Positions 19,258 to 27,038 of a stretch of DNA of 64,000 bases are shown here, in pieces. Each line of letters begins with the position of its first letter. Within the stretch, counting starts at the first letter, position 1. Position numbers and translations under genes: made by a program. Where the stretch lies: NCBI RefSeq assembly GCF_000203975.2, contig NZ_AFCF02000006.1:186001-250000 (forward strand), read 5' to 3'. The DNA is from Leisingera sp. ANG1 (GTDB lineage: Bacteria > Pseudomonadota > Alphaproteobacteria > Rhodobacterales > Rhodobacteraceae). The notes under the pieces are model-generated. The model worked only from the letters and a program-made list of their open reading frames with translations, did not search any database and was not told the DNA's origin.

Positions 19258-20442
19258 ATGTTCGAAACCCTGAAACCCCAGCCCGCCGACAAGATCCTGG
19301 CGCTGATGCAGATGTACCGCGACGACCCGCGCGCGGACAAGATCGACCTTGGCGTCGGCGTCTACAAGAACGCCGAGGGCGTCACCCCGGTGATGCGCGC
19401 GATCAAGGCGGCGGAGCACAAGCTGTGGGAAGAGCAGACCAGCAAGTCCTATGTCGGTCTGGCCGGCGATCCGGCTTACTCGGATGCGATGATCAAGCTG
19501 ATCCTGGGCGATGCGGTTGCGCGTGAGAACATCGCGGCAGCGGCCACGCCCGGCGGCACCGGCGCGGTGCGCCAGGCGTTTGAGCTGATCAAGATGGCCA
19601 ACCCCAAGGCGCGCGTCTTTGTGTCGGATCCGACCTGGCCGAACCACGTGTCGATCCTGAACTATGTCGGCATCGAAACCGTCGTTTACCGCTATTTCGA
19701 CCGCGACACCCGCGGTGTGAACTTCGACGGCATGATGGAAGACCTGAAAGGCGCGCGGAAGGGCGACGTGGTGCTGCTGCACGGCTGCTGCCACAACCCG
19801 ACCGGCGCCAACCTCAACGAGGTGCAGTGGAAAGAGGTCATTGCGCTGCTGAACGAGCGCGGCCTGATCCCGATGATCGACATTGCCTATCAGGGCTTTG
19901 GCGACGGCCTGGAAGAGGACGCGCTGGGCGTGCGCCTTGTGGCCTCCAGCTGCCCAGAGACGCTGATTGCCGCCAGCTGCTCCAAGAACTTCGGCATCTA
20001 CCGCGAGCGCACCGGCCTGCTGATGGCTGTCTCCAACGACGCGGGCGCACAAGCGCTGAACCAGGGCACCCTGGCGTTTTTGAACCGGCAGAACTACTCC
20101 TTCCCGCCGGATCACGGCGCGCGTCTGGTGACCATGATCCTCAACGACGATGCTCTGCGCGCCGACTGGGCGGCCGAGCTGGAAGAGGTGCGTCTTGGCA
20201 TGCTGGGCCTGCGCCAGAGCCTCGCGGATGAACTGCAGCGCCTGACCGGCTCCGACCGGTTCAGCTTCATCGCCCAGCACCGCGGCATGTTCTCGCTCTT
20301 GGGAACCACGCCGGAGCTGGTCGAGAAAATGCGGGTCGACAACGGCATCTACATGGTTGGCGACAGCCGCCTGAATATCGCGGGCCTTAACGCGCAGACC
20401 GTGCCGGTGCTGGCCAAGGCGATTGTTGACGCCGGCGTCTGA
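19258..20442 (+). CDS. Aromatic/aspartate aminotransferase (class I)
   Basis: A 394-residue PLP enzyme of the AAT/TyrB subgroup, starting 'MFETLKPQPADKILALMQMYRDD'-like and full length. The PLP lysine is K243 in 'SCSKNFGIYRERTG'. 'GCCHNPTGANL' holds the Asn that contacts PLP. The 'RERTG' following the lysine is diagnostic for this aspartate/aromatic group. It likely transaminates aspartate or aromatic amino acids with 2-oxoglutarate. Transcribed with sseA and closed by a strong terminator. Symbol left blank because tyrB and aspC roles cannot be separated by eye. Confidence 0.9.
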   Translation: MFETLKPQPADKILALMQMYRDDPRADKIDLGVGVYKNAEGVTPVMRAIKAAEHKLWEEQTSKSYVGLAGDPAYSDAMIKLILGDAVARENIAAAATPGGTGAVRQAFELIKMANPKARVFVSDPTWPNHVSILNYVGIETVVYRYFDRDTRGVNFDGMMEDLKGARKGDVVLLHGCCHNPTGANLNEVQWKEVIALLNERGLIPMIDIAYQGFGDGLEEDALGVRLVASSCPETLIAASCSKNFGIYRERTGLLMAVSNDAGAQALNQGTLAFLNRQNYSFPPDHGARLVTMILNDDALRADWAAELEEVRLGMLGLRQSLADELQRLTGSDRFSFIAQHRGMFSLLGTTPELVEKMRVDNGIYMVGDSRLNIAGLNAQTVPVLAKAIVDAGV

Positions 20443-20467
20443 GCCTGAGCCACTTTGAAATTTTAGA

Positions 20468-20496
20468 AACGCGCCCTTGTGCGGGGCGCGTTTTTT
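20468..20496 (+). terminator. Intrinsic terminator of sseA-aminotransferase operon
   Basis: Stem AACGCGCCC (20468-20476) / GGGCGCGTT (20484-20492) with a short loop, then an uninterrupted T6. It lies 26 bases after the aminotransferase stop. Confidence 0.92.
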
Positions 20497-20672
20497 GGGG
20501 GTTGGCGCCTAAGACTTTTCAGAAAAATTTTGCGCGCAGGGGCAGTGATTGACGGCTTTGCGAAGGCGGGACGACGCTTGACGTTAGGTCATTTGCAATT
20601 GGGCGACGGAAGCACCAAGGCTTCGCGTTTGTGCTTGCGGAAGTCATACGCAACACAGCCTAGGAGACCGAA

Positions 20673-20930
20673 ATGACCCTCGCAAAATCCGCCCTCGCCG
20701 TGATCCTGTCCGCGGCCGTTGCCCTGCCGCTGGCCGCCCCGGCTTTTGCTGCAAACGGCGAAGTTATCGACCGGGTGGAAAACCGTGCCGACCGCCGCGA
20801 GAACCGCCGGGATGAAGCCGTCGACACGGGTGTCTGGGACGTGGTGGAGGATCATCTTGACCGCGCCGAAGACCGCCGCGACTACCGCGACCAGAAGGCG
20901 CCCAAAGTGATTGTTGTCCCGCAGGGCTGA
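20673..20930 (+). CDS. Small secreted Arg/Asp/Glu-rich protein
   Basis: An 85-residue protein: signal peptide (about residues 1-26, cleavage after 'APAFA'), then a highly charged mature part dominated by Arg, Asp and Glu with repeated 'DRxENRxDRREN' and 'DRAEDRRDYRDQ' patterns, ending in a hydrophobic 'KVIVVPQG'. Such mixed-charge periplasmic proteins are common in roseobacters but have no assigned role to my knowledge. The ATG has AGGAGACC upstream. It is flanked by the aminotransferase terminator and by convergent-gap repeat copy C. Confidence 0.75.
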   Translation: MTLAKSALAVILSAAVALPLAAPAFAANGEVIDRVENRADRRENRRDEAVDTGVWDVVEDHLDRAEDRRDYRDQKAPKVIVVPQG

Positions 20931-20944
20931 CCCCGTTCCGCCCC

Positions 20945-21013
20945 GCGCCAGCGGCGCCCGGCCCAAAAGCGAAGGGTCATTTCTTGATGATCCTGCAACT
21001 GGCGGGAGCCCTC
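20945..21013 (+). repeat. Convergent-gap repeat, copy C
   Basis: 5' block GCGCCAGCGG...GGCCCAA (20945-20966), a 34-base middle with hairpin GGGTCAT/ATGATCC, 3' block GGCGGGAGCCCTC (21001-21013). Its outer blocks are nearly identical to copy A. It lies between the convergent charged-protein gene and amtB. Confidence 0.75.
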
Positions 21014-21026
21014 CGCCGAAACACAA

Positions 21027-21053
21027 ACGCGGCGCCTGAAACAGGCGCCGCGT
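21027..21053. terminator. Terminator between small gene and amtB
   Basis: A perfect 12-base stem ACGCGGCGCCTG (21027-21038) with its complement (21042-21053) and an AAA loop. On the minus strand TTTGTGTTT follows, suiting glnK-amtB; on the plus strand AATTTTG follows. Confidence 0.85.
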
Positions 21054-21075
21054 AATTTTGTCAGCAGGGCTGGAC

Positions 21076-22410
21076 TTAGCTCGGCGAGAACTCCGGGTAC
21101 GCCTCCATGCCTAGCTCCGCCATGTCGAGCCCGTTGACCTCATCCTCTTCCTCCACCCGGATGCCAGTGGTGGCACGCAGGATGATCCAGACCACGGCAG
21201 AGGCTGCAACGGTGAACACACCCACCACGGCGATGCCGGTCAGCTGAGTCAGCAGGCTGGCTTCGGGGTTCGACAGCACCACGGCCACAGTGCCCCAGAT
21301 GCCGCAGAGCAGGTGCACCGGGATGGCGCCAACCACGTCGTCGATCTGCAGCTTGTCCAGGAACGGCACGGCGAAGACTACGATCACACCGCCGATGGCA
21401 CCGATCAGGGTGGCCAGGCCCAGGCCCGGGGTCAGCGGCTCGGCAGTGATAGCCACCAGGCCGGCCAGCGCGCCGTTCAGGATCATGGTCAGGTCCGGTT
21501 TCTTGAACAGGAGCTGCGTCAGGATCAGAGCTGCCACCGCGCCGCCAGCCGCGGCAGCATTGGTGTTGGAGAAGATGCGGCTGATGTCAGCCACGTCGCC
21601 GATCGAGCCCATCGCCAGCTGCGAGCCGCCGTTGAAGCCGAACCAGCCCATCCACAGGATGAAGGTGCCGAGGGTTGCCAGCGCCAGGTTGGAGCCGGGC
21701 ATCGGAATGGTCTTGCCGTCCTTATACTTGCCGATGCGGGGCCCGAGGATCAGCGCGCCGGTCAGTGCGGCCCAGCCGCCCACGGAGTGCACCACGGTGG
21801 AGCCGGCGAAATCCAGGAAGCCCATCTCCTCGAGGAAGCCGCCGCCCCATTTCCAGCTGGCCTGGAACGGGTAGATCACGGCAGTCAGGATGATGGTGAA
21901 GATCAGAAACGGCCACAGCTTGATGCGTTCCGCCAGGGTGCCCGACACGATCGAGGCGGTGGCGGCGCAGAACATCAGCTGAAAGAAGAAGTCCGAGCCG
22001 GTGGCGGCATAGGAATAATCATCCGCGCCTTCCGCGGTGATCCCAACCGCCTCCAGCACGCCGGGGCCAAAGACGCCGGACAGGACGCCGTCGACGGCCC
22101 AGTTGCCCAGCGGATACATCAGGTTGTAGCCGATCAGCCAGTAAAACACGGCTGCCAATGAGAATAGCGCCATGTTCTTGGTCAGCTGCATAGTAACGTT
22201 TTTGGAGCGGACCAGGCCCGCCTCGAGCATGGCAAAACCCGCTGCCATCCAGAACACCAGGCAGCCGCCGATCAGGAACAGCAGCGAGTTCAGGATGAAC
22301 ACGGTGTCGGTTGCGGGGTTCACGCCCGGGGCCGGGCCGTCCTGGGCCAGCGCCAGGCCCGGCAGCGCGCTCAGCGCCAGAGCCGCAAGGGGGAGTTTCA
22401 GGGTCTTCAT
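21076..22410 (-). CDS. amtB: Ammonium transporter
   Basis: A 444-residue Amt/Rh channel with an N-terminal signal-like segment (residues 1-22, 'LALAQDGP') and 11 membrane helices. Signature regions are present: 'TLAERIKLWPF', 'DFAGSTVVHSVGGWAALTGA' (first pore-lining His) and 'DDVVGAIPVHLLCGIWGT' (second conserved His). It conducts ammonium or ammonia across the inner membrane. It starts 26 bases after glnK, with GGAGGAAAG upstream, the classic glnK-amtB order in which GlnK blocks AmtB when nitrogen is plentiful. Confidence 0.96.
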   Translation of the reverse strand: MKTLKLPLAALALSALPGLALAQDGPAPGVNPATDTVFILNSLLFLIGGCLVFWMAAGFAMLEAGLVRSKNVTMQLTKNMALFSLAAVFYWLIGYNLMYPLGNWAVDGVLSGVFGPGVLEAVGITAEGADDYSYAATGSDFFFQLMFCAATASIVSGTLAERIKLWPFLIFTIILTAVIYPFQASWKWGGGFLEEMGFLDFAGSTVVHSVGGWAALTGALILGPRIGKYKDGKTIPMPGSNLALATLGTFILWMGWFGFNGGSQLAMGSIGDVADISRIFSNTNAAAAGGAVAALILTQLLFKKPDLTMILNGALAGLVAITAEPLTPGLGLATLIGAIGGVIVVFAVPFLDKLQIDDVVGAIPVHLLCGIWGTVAVVLSNPEASLLTQLTGIAVVGVFTVAASAVVWIILRATTGIRVEEEDEVNGLDMAELGMEAYPEFSPS

Positions 22411-22436
22411 AAGTCTTTCCTCCATGCCGGGCGCGC

Positions 22437-22775
22437 TTACAGCGCCTCGAGATTGGTTTCGCCGGTGCGCACCCGCAGGGCCTGTTCCACATCCAAAACA
22501 AAAATCTTGCCGTCGCCGATCTTGCCGGTGCGGGCGGTCTCGGAAATTGCGCTGACGGCCTGTTCGGCCTGATCGGCAGGCACAACCAATTCCAGCTTCA
22601 ACTTGGGCACGAAATTCACTTCGTACTCGGCGCCGCGGTAAATCTCGGTGTGGCCCGCCTGGGCGCCAAAGCCCTTGATTTCGGTGACCATCAGCCCGCT
22701 CACGCCAAGACCGGTCAGCGCCTCGCGGACCTCGTCCAGCTTGAAGGGCTTGATGGCGGCAACGATCATTTTCAT
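22437..22775 (-). CDS. glnK: Nitrogen regulatory protein P-II (GlnK)
   Basis: A 112-residue P-II signalling protein, exact family length. Y51, the uridylylation site, is present in the T-loop 'RGAEYEVNFVPK'. 'GDGKIFVLDVEQALRVRTGE' is the conserved C-terminal nucleotide-binding signature. It senses 2-oxoglutarate and ATP/ADP and gates AmtB. The ATG at 22775 ('MKMIVAAIKPFKLDEV') is the standard start. The 270-base upstream gap probably holds a nitrogen-regulated promoter, but I could not assign a clear NtrC or sigma-54 site. Confidence 0.97.
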   Translation of the reverse strand: MKMIVAAIKPFKLDEVREALTGLGVSGLMVTEIKGFGAQAGHTEIYRGAEYEVNFVPKLKLELVVPADQAEQAVSAISETARTGKIGDGKIFVLDVEQALRVRTGETNLEAL

Positions 22776-23045
22776 CTTTGCATCCCTTTGTTTCGCGCTG
22801 CCCCGGCCCCATGCCGATGCATTGTGCACCTGCAGCAAAGCCGCCGCCCCGAGTCGTGCAAAGCCAAGGGCAGCAAGTTTCCGCGCGTCTTTCTGCGAGC
22901 GCACAATAATTTTGCGCCTTTTGATCGCTTCGCTTAAAAACCGGCCATCTGGAAAAGGGGAAAGGTCCGGATTCTGCCCCCTCTACAATCCGGCGCCGGC
23001 AGGGTATTGTCGCCGGACAACGGGCAAACCGGGCAGGAACAGACG

Positions 23046-25256
23046 ATGGCACAAGGATCCGGGCGCAAGCCTCTGGTGGCAGAGAAACGCTATTCCGCGG
23101 GCGGCAAGGGCAAACCACCCGCTAAGAAGCCTGCGCGCAGGAAGCCGGCGCCCAAGGCCAAAAAGCCTGGACTGCTGGCACGGCTGTTTGGCCGCAAGAA
23201 GTCCCGCGCCAGGCCGGTACGCAAGAAACGCGGCCTCATCGGCTGGCTGCTGGCGCCGTTTGCCTTTGTGTTCCGGCTGGCTTGGGGGTTCACCTGGCGG
23301 GTTGGCATGGTGGTCTGCGGGCTGGTCGGCCTGGCGGTGGCGTTCCAGTATGCAAAACTGCCGGAGGTTTCTGCCTACCTGGACGGGCGCGCCCGTGGCT
23401 CCGTCACCATTCTGGACCGTGAGGGCGAGGTCTTTGCCTGGCGCGGCGACCAGTTCGGCGGCGTGGTGACCGCGGACACGGTGTCGCCGCATCTGAAAAA
23501 CGCCATCGTTGCGACAGAAGACAAGCGGTTTTACCGCCACCTTGGCCTGTCGCCGCGCGGCATAGCCAGCGCCGTGCGCATCAACCTGAGCGAAGGGCGC
23601 GGGCCGCTGTCGGGCCATGGCGGCTCCACCATCACCCAGCAGGCAGCGAAACTCCTGTGCTTGGGCAAGGTCTATGATCCCACCGAATGGAAGAGTGAAA
23701 GCGCCTATGAGGCCGACTGCCGCAAGGGATCGCTCTGGCGCAAAGGGACCGAGGCGATCTTTGCCCTGGCGATGGAGGCCAAGTACACCAAGGACGAGAT
23801 CCTTTCGATCTACATGAACCGCGCCTATATGGGCGGCGGCGCCTATGGCGCAGAGGCCGCGGCGCAGCGCTATTTTGGTAAATCCGCAAACCAGCTGAAC
23901 CCGGCGGAGGGTGCAATGCTGGCAGGGTTGCTGACCGCGCCGTCGACGCTGGCCCCCACAAACAACCTGCAGCGCTCGCAGGACCGGGCAGCTACCGTGC
24001 TGCGGCTGATGCAGGAGCAGGGCTACCTGACCACGGCGGAGATGCAAAAGTACCAGAACAGCCCGGCAGAGCTGAGCGAGGCTGCGGCAGCGCGGGCCGG
24101 CGGCTATTTCGCCGATTGGGTGATGGACAGCATCCCGGACTTCCTGGGCGACCAGACCACAGAGGACGTGGTGATCCGCTCCACCATGGACCAGCGCTTG
24201 CAGCGCGCGGCTGAGGAAGCGCTGAAATACATCTTCGAAAACAAGGTGCGTCAGGGCTCCAAGGCGCAGGCCGCCATTGTGGTGATGAGCGCCGACGGCG
24301 CAGTGCGCGCCATGGTGGGCGGGCGCAAGACCAAGGTCTCGGGCGTTTTCAACCGGGCGACCCAGGCCAAGCGGCAGACCGGTTCTGCGTTCAAACCCTT
24401 TGTCTATGCCACCGCGCTGGAGCTGGGTTATTCGCCCTATGACCGGGTGCTGGATGCAAAATACTGCCTGAACATTCCAGGATCCGGCCAGTGGTGCCCG
24501 GATAACTACACCCGCAAGTTCTATGGTGAAGTGACATTGGCGCGGGCGCTGCGCGACTCGCTGAACGTGCCGGCGGTGAAAGTGTCCGAGGCCGTGGGCC
24601 GCGACAAGGTGAGCCTTGTGGCCAAGGACTTTGGCATCGACAGCGATCTGGCCGCGGGCCCTGCGCTGGCGCTGGGGGCGTCGGAAAGCACTCTGCTGGA
24701 AATGACCGGCGCTTATGCGGGTATCCTCAACGGCGGCTCCTCAGTGACACCTTATGGTGTAACGGAGCTGAAGCTGGTGGAGGACAATGAGGCGCTGATG
24801 GGGGCCAGCGGCGGCATGGGCGAGCGGGTGATCCGCCCGGAGGCCGCGCAGCAGCTGGTCTGGATGATGGAGAAAGTGATTGCCGGTGGCACCGGCCAGC
24901 GGGCGCAGATCCCGGGCTGGCAGGCGGCGGGCAAATCCGGCACCACATCAGCCGCCAAGGATGCCTGGTTTATCGGCTTCACGGCTGACTATGTGGCCGG
25001 CGTCTGGATGGGATATGACGACAATACGCCCCTGTCCGGTGTGACCGGCGGCGGTCTGCCCGCCGAGATCTGGCGCGAGACCATGGTGCGGGTGCATGAG
25101 GGGCTGGAACCGAAGCCACTGCCGATGCTGGAACCGGCACCGATCGCACCGCCGCCGCAGCCAACCCGCCGCGAGCGCCGCCGTCAGGGGCCAAAACTGG
25201 GCCAGGAACTGGGCCGCGCGGTGGACAACATCCTGCGGGATATTCTGGGCAACTGA
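23046..25256 (+). CDS. Class A penicillin-binding protein (bifunctional transglycosylase/transpeptidase)
   Basis: A 736-residue PBP1-type protein. The N-terminus is unusually basic and Pro/Ala/Lys-rich (residues 1-65, cytoplasmic), then one membrane anchor (about 70-95). The GT51 transglycosylase domain has E158 in 'VATEDKRFYRH' and 'GGSTITQQAAK'. The transpeptidase domain has S447-x-x-K450 ('TGSAFKPF'), 'DSLNVPA' (SxN) and K630-S-G-T-T. It polymerises and cross-links peptidoglycan. The C-terminus is Pro-rich then basic. It closely follows the divergent glnK promoter region and ends before repeat copy D. Confidence 0.95.
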   Translation: MAQGSGRKPLVAEKRYSAGGKGKPPAKKPARRKPAPKAKKPGLLARLFGRKKSRARPVRKKRGLIGWLLAPFAFVFRLAWGFTWRVGMVVCGLVGLAVAFQYAKLPEVSAYLDGRARGSVTILDREGEVFAWRGDQFGGVVTADTVSPHLKNAIVATEDKRFYRHLGLSPRGIASAVRINLSEGRGPLSGHGGSTITQQAAKLLCLGKVYDPTEWKSESAYEADCRKGSLWRKGTEAIFALAMEAKYTKDEILSIYMNRAYMGGGAYGAEAAAQRYFGKSANQLNPAEGAMLAGLLTAPSTLAPTNNLQRSQDRAATVLRLMQEQGYLTTAEMQKYQNSPAELSEAAAARAGGYFADWVMDSIPDFLGDQTTEDVVIRSTMDQRLQRAAEEALKYIFENKVRQGSKAQAAIVVMSADGAVRAMVGGRKTKVSGVFNRATQAKRQTGSAFKPFVYATALELGYSPYDRVLDAKYCLNIPGSGQWCPDNYTRKFYGEVTLARALRDSLNVPAVKVSEAVGRDKVSLVAKDFGIDSDLAAGPALALGASESTLLEMTGAYAGILNGGSSVTPYGVTELKLVEDNEALMGASGGMGERVIRPEAAQQLVWMMEKVIAGGTGQRAQIPGWQAAGKSGTTSAAKDAWFIGFTADYVAGVWMGYDDNTPLSGVTGGGLPAEIWRETMVRVHEGLEPKPLPMLEPAPIAPPPQPTRRERRRQGPKLGQELGRAVDNILRDILGN

Positions 25257-25370
25257 AAATACGGATAGGCGGTGCTCCCGCCCGTCTCTGGCCTCCATGC
25301 GGAGGCATCGCCAGTTGGGCCCGGCGCCGCACCTTGAAGGTGCGGCGCGCGCCTGTCCCACAGGGCCTGG

Positions 25371-25430
25371 GGCGCCACGCCCAACGGGCGCACGGCATCC
25401 AGGATGCTGCGGCGACGGGCGGGAGGCTTC
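25371..25430 (+). repeat. Convergent-gap repeat, copy D
   Basis: GGCGCCACGCCCAA (25371-25384), a 33-base middle with hairpin GCATC-CAG-GATGC, then GGCGGGAGGCTTC (25418-25430). It lies between the convergent PBP and mlaC genes. A second hairpin-rich stretch (25320-25350, CCGCACC/GGTGCGG) precedes it. Confidence 0.65.
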
Positions 25431-25460
25431 TGCCCCGCAAGCGGGTGGCCTGAAGCAGGC

Positions 25461-25489
25461 AAAGAAAAAGGCTCCCCGCAGGGAGCCTT
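25461..25489 (-). terminator. Intrinsic terminator of mlaA-mlaC
   Basis: Stem AAGGCTCCC (25468-25476) / GGGAGCCTT (25481-25489), loop CGCA. Read on the minus strand the stem is followed by TTTCTTTGCC, 27 bases after the mlaC stop. Confidence 0.85.
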
Positions 25490-25515
25490 GCTCGTGTCCG
25501 TCAGGAAAAACCGGA

Positions 25516-26112
25516 TCAGCTCAGCCGGTCCAGCTCGGCAATCAGCGCGTCGATGTCACCTTTCTTGCTGTCCAGGATCGCGCCGATTTCGGTGCGCTCG
25601 GTCAGCAGCAGGTTCACGCCTTCGATGAACATGTTGAAAAACAGGTCGCGGCCGGAGCGGTCCGACACCAGGAAGGTCACTTCAAACGGCGACTGGCCCT
25701 TGAGGTAGGCAATAGTGCTCACCTCATACCATTTCTTGACTTTCTTGACGCCCTTCACCTCCAGCTTGCCGCCGATGAACTCGCGGAAGCGTTTGCCGTA
25801 CTTGCGCGAGATGTAGCCCTGAAATGCCTTGGAGAAGGCCTTCTTCTGGCTGGCCGAGGCGCGGCGCCCATCCACCCCGAGCGCATAGGCCGCGATATAC
25901 GAGGTGTCGCTGTAGCGCTGGAAGATCCGCTCGAACTCGCGGAACATGGCGCTTTCACCCTTGCCAGAGTCGATCACACGGTTGATGTCGGCAACCAGGC
26001 TGTTGATCAGCTTGCTGGCGCTGTTTTCGGTCAGCGCCCAAAGGGTTTGCGGAGCTGCAACCAAAGCAGCGGCGCCGGCGCACAGGCCAGTCACGAAATT
26101 GCGGCGGTCCAT
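25516..26112 (-). CDS. mlaC: MlaC-like phospholipid-binding ABC transporter accessory protein
   Basis: A 198-residue periplasmic protein of the MlaC/Tgt2 (Ttg2D) family. It has a twin-arginine-like N-terminus ('MDRRNFVTGLCAGAAALVAAPQ') and the MlaC core with 'YALGVDGRRASASQKKAF' and 'YGKRFREFIGGKLEVKGVKK'. It should ferry phospholipids between the outer membrane MlaA complex and the inner membrane MlaFEDB transporter, which is not in this window. The ATG at 26112 lies 2 bases after the mlaA stop. The 'RR' with 'NF' suggests Tat export, unlike E. coli MlaC, though a Sec signal cannot be excluded. Confidence 0.9.
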   Translation of the reverse strand: MDRRNFVTGLCAGAAALVAAPQTLWALTENSASKLINSLVADINRVIDSGKGESAMFREFERIFQRYSDTSYIAAYALGVDGRRASASQKKAFSKAFQGYISRKYGKRFREFIGGKLEVKGVKKVKKWYEVSTIAYLKGQSPFEVTFLVSDRSGRDLFFNMFIEGVNLLLTERTEIGAILDSKKGDIDALIAELDRLS

Positions 26113-26114
26113 AT

Positions 26115-26876
26115 TCAAAATCCTTCAGTGTTCAGTTCGAACGGGTCGATTTCCTGGATCTCTTCGCCATCCCCCAGCTCGAACCGGCGGTTCTGCAGGT
26201 AGATCAGCCGCGACTGCGCATAGCTGTCGGCGCTCTCGTAGAGAATCGAGTCGATCGTGTCGGAATAGTTGCCACGATCACCCATGCGGCGCACGATCTC
26301 GGCGTAGATGGTGATGTTGTCGGCAGTATTCTGCTCGGCATATCCCAGCGGGTTGGTGAAGAAGTCGACGGCAACCCCCACCGCGTCACGGCTGGTGGAA
26401 GGGCCGAGCAGCGGCAGTTCGACATAGGCGCCTTCGCCGACGCCCCATTTATGCAATGTCTCGCCGAAGTCGGTATCGACCTGCGGCACTTTGAACTCAG
26501 TTGCGGGGTCTGCGAGGCCCGCAAAACCCACGGTCGAGTTGATCACGAAGCGCGAAAACGCATTGCCGGCCGTCTTCAGGTCGCCCTGCAGCAGTGCATT
26601 GACCATCTGGCCGGGCATCGACAGGTTCTCAGCAAAATAGGAGAAACTGGTCACCATCGGCGCCGGCACAATTGCCACGTAGCCTTTGGAGGCGGGGCGG
26701 AAGGCCAGCCGGTCAACGCCGCGGTTGAAGGCGTGAATGGTGCGGTTGGTCCGCTCATAGGGGTCGAATACCTCACCGGAGGCACGCGCAACCGGGTCCT
26801 GGGTGGCGCAGCCAGCGGCAAAAGCGGCCAAAATCAGCGCAGGTACAAATTTAAGCGGTCGCAACATCAAGGGCAT
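26115..26876 (-). CDS. mlaA: MlaA (VacJ) outer-membrane lipoprotein
   Basis: A 253-residue VacJ/MlaA family lipoprotein. The signal peptide ends in the lipobox 'FAAGC'. Family motifs follow: 'DPYERTNRTIHAFN' near residue 40 and 'TVGFAGLADPA', 'DFGETLHKWGVGEGAYVELPLLGPSTSRD' in the middle. MlaA removes phospholipids from the outer leaflet of the outer membrane. Either ATG 26876 or 26867 could start it. It is coupled to mlaC in a two-gene operon. Confidence 0.93.
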   Translation of the reverse strand: MPLMLRPLKFVPALILAAFAAGCATQDPVARASGEVFDPYERTNRTIHAFNRGVDRLAFRPASKGYVAIVPAPMVTSFSYFAENLSMPGQMVNALLQGDLKTAGNAFSRFVINSTVGFAGLADPATEFKVPQVDTDFGETLHKWGVGEGAYVELPLLGPSTSRDAVGVAVDFFTNPLGYAEQNTADNITIYAEIVRRMGDRGNYSDTIDSILYESADSYAQSRLIYLQNRRFELGDGEEIQEIDPFELNTEGF

Positions 26877-27038
26877 TCGGATAAGTGTCCAATTGGTACT
26901 GGAATGGGCGCGTCGGGGGGCAAATAAGTGTTCTCTTGCCAATTTCCAGTCTGATTACATTTTTTTACCGGCTTGTGCCACAACTGGTACAATTCCAGCC
27001 CTGACCTGAAGCCAACGAACCACTATTGCAGTCTGACC

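Noticed and set aside
18238-20280. A 680-codon open frame on the minus strand
   Set aside because: It lies entirely antisense to sseA and the aminotransferase, both clearly recognised, and its translation shows no family features. High GC makes such long shadow frames common.
22776-23045. NtrC/sigma-54 promoter before glnK
   Set aside because: TGCAC/GTGCA words are present, but spacing and the -24/-12 GG...GC signature could not be matched with confidence.
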